Of a stretch of 11,705 nt of DNA, positions 1-6,818 are shown piece by piece (the first letter of the stretch is position 1; each line of letters starts with the position of its first letter). The notes beneath the pieces were generated by a model. That model was not told the DNA's origin, ran no database searches, and saw only the letters and a list, made by a program, of their open reading frames with translations. The translations under genes were made by a program, and so were the position numbers. The stretch is from an uncultured Opitutales bacterium (GTDB lineage: Bacteria; Verrucomicrobiota; Verrucomicrobiia; Opitutales; UBA2995). Location: contig CALGUT010000858.1 of assembly GCA_937920335.1 (NCBI GenBank), positions 1-11,705 on the forward strand. The letters are read 5' to 3'.

Positions 1-995
1 CTGAGTTCTTCGGTACTATTCACACGGATACGACCTCGATCATAATACAGGGCTTTGCCCGTCCCGATTTCGATAAAGCGAGGCCAAAGACCGCTTTCAA
101 GTCTAGCCTCATCTAACCAGGCCAATGCATCATGAAGTGGCTCCAGGTACTCCGGATTCTTAAAATGTACCGCTAGGTCCATGAGCGATTCGATATTATT
201 TATCGTTGCCTGAGGGCATACCGAAGGCGGTTCGAAACTTCGCGCCCATGCAGGCTGCAGATAATCATTGTACTGCTGAGCCCAGCCCGGTTGTGGAGGA
301 ACCAACTGAGACATCATCAAGAATCGGGCGGCTCTCACTAGACTATTTCGAATCTGCGAATTACGGTAATAACCGTCAGCCTCAATCATAACCCGGATAC
401 AGTCATTGATGCCTTCATCATTGAACGTCGCATAATCATGGTAGTTGAACTGTTTCGGGTATTGGTGAGGCCAACCGCCATGACTCAACTGAGATACCGC
501 CATTAGATTTAAGGCCTTCTCAACCGCTCCCGAATACTCGTCGGCGGCAAATTTGTGCTCTATGGCCATGAGAAAACTGATCGCCGACTGCGTTTGGTCA
601 TCATCGAAACTCACTGTCCTCGGCTTTGCCCTGTCGAAACGAATCGTATGCCCCCACCCGCCGAGCTCATTCTGACCAAGAATCAACGCATTAGCGGCTT
701 CCTTGGCTGCTCGCATCGCAGGATTGTATTGGGTCACATTATACGCCCGTAAAAACGTCTGACCGACCAAAGGAGTACCGGGTGATTGAACTTCTATCGT
801 CTGATCATCCACAACGCCTTCACCCCAACGTTCCGTAAGGTCGGGAGTAACAAACCACACATATCCTCCCTGAACGTTAATGGAGCTAAAATACTTTGCT
901 CCTCGTTCAAGAGCCCGCTCTGCATCGCGTTTTAAATTGGCGGAAAGCGTCAGCGAAATCGAAGATAAGAGTAGTATTGACAGGATTGTTTTCAT
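1..995 (-). CDS. Exported pectate lyase, polysaccharide lyase family 10-like (3' end cut by window edge)
   Basis: The reading frame is open from the ATG at 995 to the left edge, giving 331 visible residues; the C-terminus is missing. Residues 1-19 form a Sec signal peptide (MKTILSILLLSSISLTLSA). The rest matches the alpha/alpha-toroid family of pectic acid lyases (PL10), which cleave polygalacturonate by Ca2+-dependent beta-elimination in the periplasm or outside the cell. Visible signatures are GGWPHQYP (173-180), the following TFNDEG (190-195) whose Asp belongs to the conserved FND element, GWAQQYND (237-244) with PAWARSFEPPSV (248-259), and WPRFIEIGTGKALYYDRGR (304-322), where family members carry a conserved W...DR stretch near the active site. 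It is the last visible gene of a minus-strand series, 114 bp after the VanZ-like gene. No good Shine-Dalgarno is seen. The family call is from recognised motifs; activity on pectin rather than another uronate polymer is inferred. Confidence 0.8.
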   Translation of the reverse strand, partial: MKTILSILLLSSISLTLSANLKRDAERALERGAKYFSSINVQGGYVWFVTPDLTERWGEGVVDDQTIEVQSPGTPLVGQTFLRAYNVTQYNPAMRAAKEAANALILGQNELGGWGHTIRFDRAKPRTVSFDDDQTQSAISFLMAIEHKFAADEYSGAVEKALNLMAVSQLSHGGWPHQYPKQFNYHDYATFNDEGINDCIRVMIEADGYYRNSQIRNSLVRAARFLMMSQLVPPQPGWAQQYNDYLQPAWARSFEPPSVCPQATINNIESLMDLAVHFKNPEYLEPLHDALAWLDEARLESGLWPRFIEIGTGKALYYDRGRIRVNSTEEL

Positions 996-1109
996 AATAA
1001 AATGAAATAACCCATAACGCCACCGCTTGACCAGATTTAAGCGCCTTTACGAGCTACTTCTTGAATTCAACAGTAGGGAGTTGCCAAATCCAACTCACCA
1101 ATAGGCGAT

Positions 1110-2138
1110 CTACTCTGCAAGAATGGCATCTCGGTAGGCTCGCAAACCCAGAATAGCGCCAGCAGCAGCCCCCGCGGTATTTAGAATCCAATCGTAAATA
1201 GACGGAAAACTCTGTGCGAAAAATATTTGTGCAACCTCCACGCCCAAGCTGACAGAGCCACATAGCACAATCGTTCTCACAATGGGCAAGAAACTTCCAC
1301 AACGCAGGACTACGAAAAAGCCAAGTGGGATAAAGCATACAAAATTTGAGAAATAATCCAACACAAGCTTTGGACCCAGCTTCGTGGTAACCATGGATAT
1401 GAAACGGGGACCGTAACGAGCGGACCAATAGGTAGGTGCCAGTTCCATTTTCTCTGAATCCAGCAAATCAAAACTTTCGGAACCCACTTCAACACTTACC
1501 TTGGCAATTTCACCCAACCAGGGCCGTTTTCCCGTCAATTCGTTTCCAAAGGACAGTGCATACAATGGATCCCAGGATTCTACTACCCCGTCTGCATCAA
1601 TAGGAGCATCATATATTACCTCACCCAAGGATTCCACTCGGATACGCTCTGAACTCACTCTGATCAAAGCTTCACGCCATGCATTGTCTGAAAAGAAGCC
1701 AGGTACTAAATATTCGGGTCCTGCAAAGCCGGTATCGCTCTTCGTCCGTACTACAATTGAGAGAGAATCCTCACTCTGCCCAAGCGTGATATTTCTCAAG
1801 TGATGGTCGATCCCAAACGTAAGAACCCGTGCCGGACCGGTCTGGTTTAGAGCAAGCGAACGCACCTTCATGGAGACAACAAATTCGCCGGCAGCCTGAA
1901 CTTTTGGGAACCACTCATGAGCTCCCTTGCTCGTGTAGATACCGGGTTCTTGAAAGGAAAGGGTTCCGTCTGACAGGAACTTGGCCCTATTTTCAAGCTT
2001 CCTGGGTGGATCCCAATCAAACGGAAAGAGGGCCCATACAAAAAAGCAAAGGAACCCCAAATAAACGAGTAATCGTCCTCTCGAACTCAACACCCATTTA
2101 TCGAAAAAACGCTTTGATAGTAACTTCGCCTTACTCAT
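1110..2138 (-). CDS. VanZ-family membrane protein with an inserted ConA/LamG-like domain
   Basis: A 342-residue protein. A positively charged N-terminus is followed by one membrane segment (about 22-40, ending FVWALFPFDW), then a soluble region of about 180 residues (45-225), then a hydrophobic C-terminal third with about three membrane segments (258-278, 284-303, 315-332). The C-terminal part shows the VanZ pattern: DYFSNFVCFIPLGFF (261-275), E301-V-A-Q304, and D316...N320...G323 (YDWILNTAGA). The Arg often found just before the DxxxN motif is Ser-Phe here. The soluble part is beta-rich and resembles concanavalin/LamG folds (FVVSMKVRS, ARVLTFG, LSIVVRTKS, WREALIRVSSERIRVE, YALSFGNE, WLGEIAKVSVE), so it probably sits outside the inner membrane and binds glycan or peptide. 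VanZ proteins have no firmly established biochemistry beyond low-level teicoplanin resistance. The gene lies 156 bp after the cyclophilin fusion and 114 bp before the pectate lyase. The start ATG has only a weak GGGGA 12 nt upstream. Confidence 0.8.
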   Translation of the reverse strand: MSKAKLLSKRFFDKWVLSSRGRLLVYLGFLCFFVWALFPFDWDPPRKLENRAKFLSDGTLSFQEPGIYTSKGAHEWFPKVQAAGEFVVSMKVRSLALNQTGPARVLTFGIDHHLRNITLGQSEDSLSIVVRTKSDTGFAGPEYLVPGFFSDNAWREALIRVSSERIRVESLGEVIYDAPIDADGVVESWDPLYALSFGNELTGKRPWLGEIAKVSVEVGSESFDLLDSEKMELAPTYWSARYGPRFISMVTTKLGPKLVLDYFSNFVCFIPLGFFVVLRCGSFLPIVRTIVLCGSVSLGVEVAQIFFAQSFPSIYDWILNTAGAAAGAILGLRAYRDAILAE

Positions 2139-2294
2139 GTATTGAATCGATTCCCCATACTGAAGGACTCAATCTCACAGCAATCAACGACAAGCCTTAG
2201 TTCCTCGTCAACAAGATCCGATCCCACCGTAAAAGTCGTCTGCCGAGGATGGACTCCAGCGGAACAAATTACAGCTAACCGTTAGAGAACGATC

Positions 2295-3536
2295 CTACTT
2301 ATTAAAGTCGATTATCCAAGTCCTACGATACGAACCCCATTCAACCCGAACCACCGACAGAATTTTCACCGGCTCAATCAGCATTTGGTCTGCTTCAGGC
2401 TGCTGCTGAATCTTCCGAACGACATCCATGCCCTCTACCACGCGACCGAACGCCGCAAATCCCTGTCCGTCTGGATTCCGCTTACCGCCATAGTCCAATT
2501 CCGGCTGATCACCGATACAAATGAAGAACTCTCCTGCCGCAGTCCCAGGTTCAACCCGCGCCATCGAAATCACGCCATCCTTATGCAGGATACCCGTCTC
2601 TTCCGTAGTTTCGTGCCTTATGGGTGCACGATTATTAGGATGCTCGCCCGAAAAACTCAACCCACCCTGAATCACCTCTATTTTAACATCATTGTCCGGT
2701 TGGTTGGTCAGCGTAACCACCCGGTAAAACGTCGCCCCTTCGAACCGCCCTTCATCGACATACTTCAAAAAATTAGCTGCTGTCAAAGGTGCACGGTCGT
2801 CATAGATATCCAGCAGAACAGAACCGGCATCGGTATTCAACTTTACCTGATCACCTGGCTCAGGCTCAGGTACCTCCGGTAACCGAACCGGTTCATACCG
2901 GATCACTCGTCCGCCCTTGGCCGGAGATTCCAAGGCTAACCAACGCATATCATCGGCACCATACCAGACGGAGATGATTTGGTCTTTTACGAGGATGTCG
3001 TAGCGTTTTGCCTCGAGTTGATTTCCTTGGTAGTCGACGGGCTGACTGGGAGCTTCTGTGACCTCAACAACTTCATATTCACCGGTCTGGGCGTTGACGA
3101 GCTGCGTTTTTGTCAGAATCTCGGGATTCCAATAGGCAAAGCTGTAGGGCTGAGCCGCAAGCTTAGATTCACCGTCGCGATTCGATACCAGAAAATGGTC
3201 ATCCAATCGCTTTCCATTGACCTTAAAGTCATCGCCGTTGGCATCGGTGGAGGACTCGATACTTACCAAGCCAAGCTCGTCCCAGATTTCGACACAGGAG
3301 TGGCGGTAGCTGTACGCATTGAAAAAGAGTATCTTTACATCGAAGGCCGCATCGCTTTTCACAGTGGTGGACTCGCCTTCGTCCGTCACACGAAAGATAT
3401 GGGTGCCCACTTCTTTGTCGTTGAGAAGCACTTTGAATTCCCATTCGCGGACGAACGTTGGTTCTCCCTGAGCGACGGACTCAAGCAACCCACTGACCGT
3501 GAAAATTGATATACAAACTAATAGGGATTTAAGCAT
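2295..3536 (-). CDS. Exported DUF6134-cyclophilin fusion (peptidyl-prolyl cis-trans isomerase)
   Basis: A 413-residue protein from the ATG at 3536. Residues 1-24 are a Sec signal peptide (MLKSLLVCISIFTVSGLL..., likely cleavage AQG/EP). Residues about 30-215 match DUF6134: EWEFKVLLNDKEVGTHIFRV, FFNAYSYRHSCVEIWDE, STDANGDDFKVNG, SFAYWNPEILTKTQLVNAQTG. Residues about 231-397 are a cyclophilin-type isomerase, which catalyses Xaa-Pro cis/trans isomerisation: VLLDIYDDRAPLTAANFL, TFYRVV with the catalytic Arg at 272, IQGG (289-292), VISMAR (323-328), EFFICIGDQPELDYGG, GFAAFGRVVEGMDVV. The usual Gln of SQFF is Glu (AGEFF), an exchange to note but not necessarily inactivating. A Pro/Glu linker (LPEVPEPEPGD) joins the domains. 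The frame stays open to a TTG at 3611 that overlaps the permease stop, but starting there would bury the signal peptide, so 3536 is preferred; a GGAGG lies 16 nt before it, rather far. The likely role is periplasmic folding; the DUF6134 role is unknown. Confidence 0.87.
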   Translation of the reverse strand: MLKSLLVCISIFTVSGLLESVAQGEPTFVREWEFKVLLNDKEVGTHIFRVTDEGESTTVKSDAAFDVKILFFNAYSYRHSCVEIWDELGLVSIESSTDANGDDFKVNGKRLDDHFLVSNRDGESKLAAQPYSFAYWNPEILTKTQLVNAQTGEYEVVEVTEAPSQPVDYQGNQLEAKRYDILVKDQIISVWYGADDMRWLALESPAKGGRVIRYEPVRLPEVPEPEPGDQVKLNTDAGSVLLDIYDDRAPLTAANFLKYVDEGRFEGATFYRVVTLTNQPDNDVKIEVIQGGLSFSGEHPNNRAPIRHETTEETGILHKDGVISMARVEPGTAAGEFFICIGDQPELDYGGKRNPDGQGFAAFGRVVEGMDVVRKIQQQPEADQMLIEPVKILSVVRVEWGSYRRTWIIDFNK

Positions 3537-3607
3537 AGTTGAAAGAGTTAGTCCTCCGCTACCAAGTAGCGTTCGGTTTCGGTCCCGCAATCGTGACTCC
3601 AAATGAT

Positions 3608-4753
3608 TCAAGACTGAGCCACGCTCTTTGTGCGAGATCTGTAACTACCGAGGACAAAAATCAGAGTTCCTAAAAATGCAATCGCTGACATCGTTCGAAA
3701 CATCACGATATAGCCCGCATGTTCGGCCAAGTAGCCACTCAATCCCGAACCGAAAAGCTGACCCAGCATTCTCACGGACAAATAATAAGAAAGCACCGTC
3801 GCTTTATGCCCTTCGCTGGCCAGAGAAGATAGATAGACCACAGCAGCCACTTCGACACCACCCCAACAGAGCCCATGCAGTAAGATCGGTATCCAAAGAA
3901 ACTCCACTTCACCAATCGTGGAGTTAATCATCACCCGAATCGCCTGAGCTAAAAACGACGCGGTTAATATATGAGTCGGATTTATTCGATCGATCCACTT
4001 ACCGATCAGCGGAAGCGATAACAAGGCCACCAGTCCCATAAATCCAGACAGCATGCCCAGAAGGCGTGTGCTGCCACCGAGCTGACGTGCGTAGGCTGAG
4101 AAAAAGCCATGGACAGCTGGCTCGGACATCGCGATGAAAAAGAACGACAGCAAAAATAGTTTAATGATCGGATTCACGTCGCGAAACTTCAACGGCGCCA
4201 ACTTCGCAGGCTTGATATCTGGTTCCGGCAATTGCCGCACCAGTAACACCGACGCGAGTATAAGGAGCGAACCCACTTGCGCCACCCGCACGATGTCATT
4301 CAAGACCAGCGGAAGAACCATGGAACCGATCATGAACCCCATAGACCCGAACGCCCGGTAGATACCAAAACTTCGCCCACGCTGAGCCCCCTCAAATGCC
4401 TTCACCGCCATCGCAGGCATGACCCCCATCACCATAGGTGCAACAAACGACTTAATGGAGGCGTAAAGCACGAAGTGCCACACTTGCGTGCAGAACGAAA
4501 AGTACCACATAACCACGGCAAAACAGATAGACCCCCAGATAACTACACGTCTATGTGCATGATGACGATCTGCCAAACGGGCCCAGAAGAGTGAGCCGAC
4601 GATCGTCACCCCGCTACTAAAACCCAGAATCAGACCAATCGTCGTCTCTCCAATCCCAAGGTCCTTCATGCGAACCGCTTCGAATACCCAAAGAATCCCC
4701 AACGCCGCAATCTGACCGAGGCAACCAAAGCGAAGTATCCATTTGGAACTCAT
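3608..4753 (-). CDS. Major facilitator superfamily permease (MFS_1-like / phenylpropionate-permease-like)
   Basis: A 381-residue integral membrane protein with about 12 hydrophobic segments in two halves, joined by a charged cytoplasmic linker (about 175-200, LPEPDIKPAKLAPLKFRD). Between segments 2 and 3 lies the MFS motif A relative WARLADRHHAHRR (57-69), and RGRSFGIYRAFGSMGFMIGS (125-144) fits the G-x-x-R-x-x-G-S-x-G-F pattern of the LacY/HcaT/NupG-like subgroup. Length is typical of the family. The substrate cannot be read from sequence; candidates in this family are sugars, nucleosides and aromatic acids, and the nearby pectate lyase makes uronates or oligosaccharides possible. ATG at 4753 is preceded by a weak GGTGAT. 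It is the first gene of the minus-strand series and is divergent from the cupin gene, with 78 bp between the two starts that must hold both promoters; no convincing sigma-70 boxes were found there. Confidence 0.88.
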   Translation of the reverse strand: MSSKWILRFGCLGQIAALGILWVFEAVRMKDLGIGETTIGLILGFSSGVTIVGSLFWARLADRHHAHRRVVIWGSICFAVVMWYFSFCTQVWHFVLYASIKSFVAPMVMGVMPAMAVKAFEGAQRGRSFGIYRAFGSMGFMIGSMVLPLVLNDIVRVAQVGSLLILASVLLVRQLPEPDIKPAKLAPLKFRDVNPIIKLFLLSFFFIAMSEPAVHGFFSAYARQLGGSTRLLGMLSGFMGLVALLSLPLIGKWIDRINPTHILTASFLAQAIRVMINSTIGEVEFLWIPILLHGLCWGGVEVAAVVYLSSLASEGHKATVLSYYLSVRMLGQLFGSGLSGYLAEHAGYIVMFRTMSAIAFLGTLIFVLGSYRSRTKSVAQS

Positions 4754-4831
4754 ATCACCGCTATCACAAAACTGTCATTGGAAAGCCTCTGTCTATTGAA
4801 AGCGAGGCACAATCCATGCTAAGCCTATAAT

Positions 4832-5287
4832 ATGAGAACATTTATCATATCCTCCCTAGTCATCATCGGAGCAAGCACTTGGGCTCTCGCCAAACATCAC
4901 AACACCCAAACGGACCCTGACGATGCCATCGAAGTGGTTAAACTCGAGGAGCAAACTTGGTATGAAGCCGAAGACAGAGCCGTAGCCAGAGAGATCGCCA
5001 GCCCGAGGAACTCCCGCGCCCAGGAGCTGAGTATTGCTGATATTAAGATCCCAGCCGGTGTATCGGTAAGGCCTCATTACCATGAAGTGATCGAGGAGAT
5101 CTATTTTATCAGCGACGGGAGCGGTATCATGTTTATCGATGGCAAAGAGAAACGCGTCGTGAAAGGCGACGCTATCGTCGTACGACCAGGGGAACGACAC
5201 AGTATCCGCAACGATACGGAAGAAGAACTACGGTTGATCGTAACCTGCACACCCCCCTGGACTCCTGATTGCCTGATATTCGATTAA
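4832..5287 (+). CDS. Exported single-domain cupin protein
   Basis: A 151-residue protein with a Sec signal peptide (1-20, MRTFIISSLVIIGASTWALA). The mature part is a small beta-barrel cupin. Motif 1 is complete, G76-x5-H82-Y-H84-x4-E89-x6-G96, and motif 2 is G112-x5-P119-G120-x2-H123-x3-N127. The three His and one Glu that bind the metal are therefore all present, which suggests a functional metal site. It ends with the CTPPWTPDCLIFD tail common in stand-alone cupins. The reaction is unknown; such proteins include isomerases, dioxygenases and sugar-binding proteins. KdgF, which opens 4,5-unsaturated uronates, is a small cupin as well, but is cytosolic, so equivalence is only a hypothesis from the neighbouring pectate lyase. 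No Shine-Dalgarno is apparent; TATAAT directly abuts the ATG and cannot serve as its own -10 box. Confidence 0.88.
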   Translation: MRTFIISSLVIIGASTWALAKHHNTQTDPDDAIEVVKLEEQTWYEAEDRAVAREIASPRNSRAQELSIADIKIPAGVSVRPHYHEVIEEIYFISDGSGIMFIDGKEKRVVKGDAIVVRPGERHSIRNDTEEELRLIVTCTPPWTPDCLIFD

Positions 5288-5340
5288 CAAGCAGATTTTC
5301 GAACCTGAAGAGACTAGAGAGACGGGAGACCGTATAAACA

Positions 5341-5417
5341 ATCGTCGTCGTAATCGTTATCCGTTTTACCTGACGTTTTTCGATCAAGATTACGATAACG
5401 ACTAGGATAACGATTCC
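5341..5417. repeat. Hexamer-periodic inverted repeat, copy 1
   Basis: The left arm reads CGTCGT CGTAAT CGTTAT (5343-5360), followed by a core ending in TTTTTC at 5381. The right arm then reads GATCAA GATTAC GATAAC GACTAG GATAAC GATTCC (5382-5417). AATCGTTATCC (5352-5362) is the exact reverse complement of GGATAACGATT (5405-5415), so the copy can fold into an imperfect hairpin. Bases 5341-5381 are identical to 5511-5551. It resembles intergenic repeat families seen in Verrucomicrobiota genomes; that comparison is from memory. Confidence 0.8.
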
Positions 5418-5494
5418 CTGAAACTGCGGTGGAGAGTGACCGGCACGGCACTCACCTTGAGTGGTAGCGGACTGTAAGGGACTGCTCACCAAAT

Positions 5495-5578
5495 CTTGAT
5501 CTTGATTTTGATCGTCGTCGTAATCGTTATCCGTTTTACCTGACGTTTTTCTATTAAGACCAGGATTACGGTTCCCAG
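5495..5578. repeat. Hexamer-periodic inverted repeat, copy 2
   Basis: This copy begins with extra left-arm units CTTGAT CTTGAT TTTGAT (5495-5512). It continues CGTCGT CGTAAT CGTTAT, carries the same 41-bp segment as copy 1 (5511-5551, no mismatch), and ends in a shortened right arm containing GGATTACGGTTCCC (5563-5576). The right arm appears to have lost several hexamers relative to copy 1. The offset between the two 41-bp segments is 170 bp. Confidence 0.8.
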
Positions 5579-5634
5579 GATGCCACGCGAATTTTGATTC
5601 GCAGAGGATCGTGGATCGTGGTCTAACTTACTAC

Positions 5635-6396
5635 ATGAGATTGAAGGACAAAGTTGCGATCATAACAGGAGCTGCTTCGGGTATCGGAAAAGCCTGTGTT
5701 GTGAAGTTCATTGAAGAAGGGGCTCACGTGGTTGCGACCGATATTAACGAGTTTTCTCTGGACGAATTAAAGACGGTTCATCCGACTATAAAGACTGTAG
5801 TAGGCAATGTCGCCCACTTGGCCGATACTCAACGCATCGTCGAAGCAGCAATCGATGCAGTTGGCACGTTGGACATACTCGTAAATTCAGCTGGGATCAC
5901 ACCGCGTAACGTAGGCCCGGACGCGACGCTAGAAGAACGCTGGGATGCCGTGATCGAAGTAAACCTGAAAGGGACCATGCTGATGTCGCATGCGGCGGTT
6001 GAAGCGATGCGGAAAGCAGGAAGCGGCTCGATCATCAATCTCGGTTCAATCATGGGATCAGTCGGTTACCCGACCACCCTTCCCTTTACGGATGGCTTCA
6101 ACCCCTACCCCAGTAGTAAAGGTGCCATCGCGCAATTCACCAAAGACTTGGGCGTACGCCTAGCGTCGGAAGGGATTCGCGTGAATGCCGTCTGCCCTGG
6201 ATTTGTCTACACAAGCCTGACCGAAAATGTGACCCAAAATCCCACTACCCATAAAACGATGACCGAACTTCATCCGATGGGGCGTTTAGGCGAAGCCAAG
6301 GAAATTGCGGCCGTCATTGCATTTTTGGCATCTGAGGAAGCATCTTTTGTCACAGGCGCCAATTGGCTGGTCGATGGTGGTTACACCGCCCAATGA
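5635..6396 (+). CDS. Short-chain dehydrogenase/reductase (classical SDR, probably NAD-dependent)
   Basis: From the ATG at 5635 the protein has 253 residues, the usual classical-SDR length. It starts MRLKDKVAIITG as family members do. The Rossmann glycine motif is TGAASGIG (11-18). Asp36 at the end of strand 2 (VVATDIN) favours NAD(H) over NADP(H). NSAG (84-87) replaces the common NNAG. The catalytic tetrad is N110, S138, Y158 and K162 (YPSSK), with CPG at 187-189. It oxidises or reduces an alcohol/ketone pair in the cytoplasm; the substrate is unknown. A sugar acid or uronate derivative, as for KduD, is conceivable given the pectate lyase and cupin nearby, but the sequence does not show it. 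The frame also allows a GTG start at 5611, next to AGAGGA (only 2 nt away, too close for a normal Shine-Dalgarno), which would add eight residues before the normal SDR N-terminus. Confidence 0.92.
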   Translation: MRLKDKVAIITGAASGIGKACVVKFIEEGAHVVATDINEFSLDELKTVHPTIKTVVGNVAHLADTQRIVEAAIDAVGTLDILVNSAGITPRNVGPDATLEERWDAVIEVNLKGTMLMSHAAVEAMRKAGSGSIINLGSIMGSVGYPTTLPFTDGFNPYPSSKGAIAQFTKDLGVRLASEGIRVNAVCPGFVYTSLTENVTQNPTTHKTMTELHPMGRLGEAKEIAAVIAFLASEEASFVTGANWLVDGGYTAQ

Positions 6397-6818
6397 AACT
6401 GGGTCCTATTCAACGGGCAATGCCTCCAGAAAGATGAAGGAAAGACCTAGCCTTTCTTTTACCCCTAACAGCAGGTGCAAAACCTCCTTTCCTCGACATC
6501 CGCGATAGCTTTTGATTTAAGACTGATAAGAGTATCAGCCACCTAGGCCTGGACAACGGCTTCAGACCTCAAAGAAAGCACATCCCGGGTTTGTCGTTCC
6601 GACATTCAAACGAAGGCCGAGACTCTCGCATCGAACGCCTACTTCCCCTGAATGACATACCATAATATCCAGCCGTATCCGTTATTGCACCACAGATTTT
6701 TAGGAAAACGTAATGAATCTATTAGAGATGAAGATGGATTCACTCGAATACCCCCTGGGCGGTGCGAGGTGTTCAAGAAATCGAAGCATTGGCATAGGAA
6801 CTGCGTTCAATCGAAGTT
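6397..6818. other. Non-coding gap between SDR and binding-protein genes
   Basis: About 420 bases without a supportable gene. It contains a possible terminator just after the SDR gene and a small perfect hairpin CTGATA-agag-TATCAG (6523-6538). An ATG-led frame from 6713 (MNLLEMKMDSLEYPLGG...) runs out of frame into the next gene and stops within it; it shows no family features and is not called. I looked for a TPP riboswitch because of the THI5-like protein downstream and saw none of its conserved segments. Confidence 0.6.
6437..6460 (+). terminator. Possible weak intrinsic terminator after the SDR gene
   Basis: AAGGAAAG pairs with CTTTCTTT (8 bp, one G-U) around the loop ACCTAGC. The descending arm is T-rich and is followed by one more T, then ACCCC. 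The stem is AU-rich and the T tract belongs partly to the stem, so termination would be weak. It lies 40 bp after the SDR stop codon, which fits the position. Confidence 0.35.

Larger units (their letters stand above)
5288..5634. other. Intergenic region with hexamer-periodic inverted repeats
   Basis: There is no believable gene in these 347 bases between the cupin and SDR genes. Most of it (about 5341-5578) is taken up by two related structures built from degenerate 6-bp units (CGTCGT, CGTAAT, CGTTAT on the left arms; GATCAA, GATTAC, GATAAC on the right arms) around a conserved core CCGTTTTACCTGACGTTTTTC-like segment. A small hairpin, CACTC-acctt-GAGTG (5449-5463), lies between the two copies. 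Just before the SDR gene are a perfect GCGAAT-tttg-ATTCGC hairpin (5587-5602) and a tandem GGATCGT doublet (5606-5619). Confidence 0.75.

Noticed and set aside
1024..1043. CGCTT/AAGCG hairpin between the VanZ and pectate lyase genes as a terminator
   Set aside because: A five-base stem with a ten-base loop and no T tract on either strand.
1054..1428. Open frames of 60-176 codons on both strands across 1000-4600
   Set aside because: They are out-of-frame or antisense shadows of the VanZ, cyclophilin and MFS genes, with low-complexity or Arg/His/Pro-rich translations and no domains.
4826..4831. Perfect TATAAT directly before the cupin ATG, as a promoter for that gene
   Set aside because: Transcription would start inside the coding sequence, after the ATG, and no -35 box lies at 16-18 bp spacing; TTGAAA is 24 bp away.
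5172..5492. 106-codon minus-strand frame across the cupin end and repeat region
   Set aside because: Its translation consists largely of repeat-derived Ile/Val/Thr runs from the hexamer arms and antisense of the cupin gene.
5341..5551. CRISPR array from the two 41-bp direct repeats
   Set aside because: Only two copies, a spacer of about 129 bp, no cas genes, and arms made of hexamer units with a mirrored structure.
6397..6818. TPP riboswitch upstream of the THI5-like binding protein
   Set aside because: None of the conserved TPP aptamer segments (such as CTGAGA and the ACCTGATCTGG-type strand) is visible.
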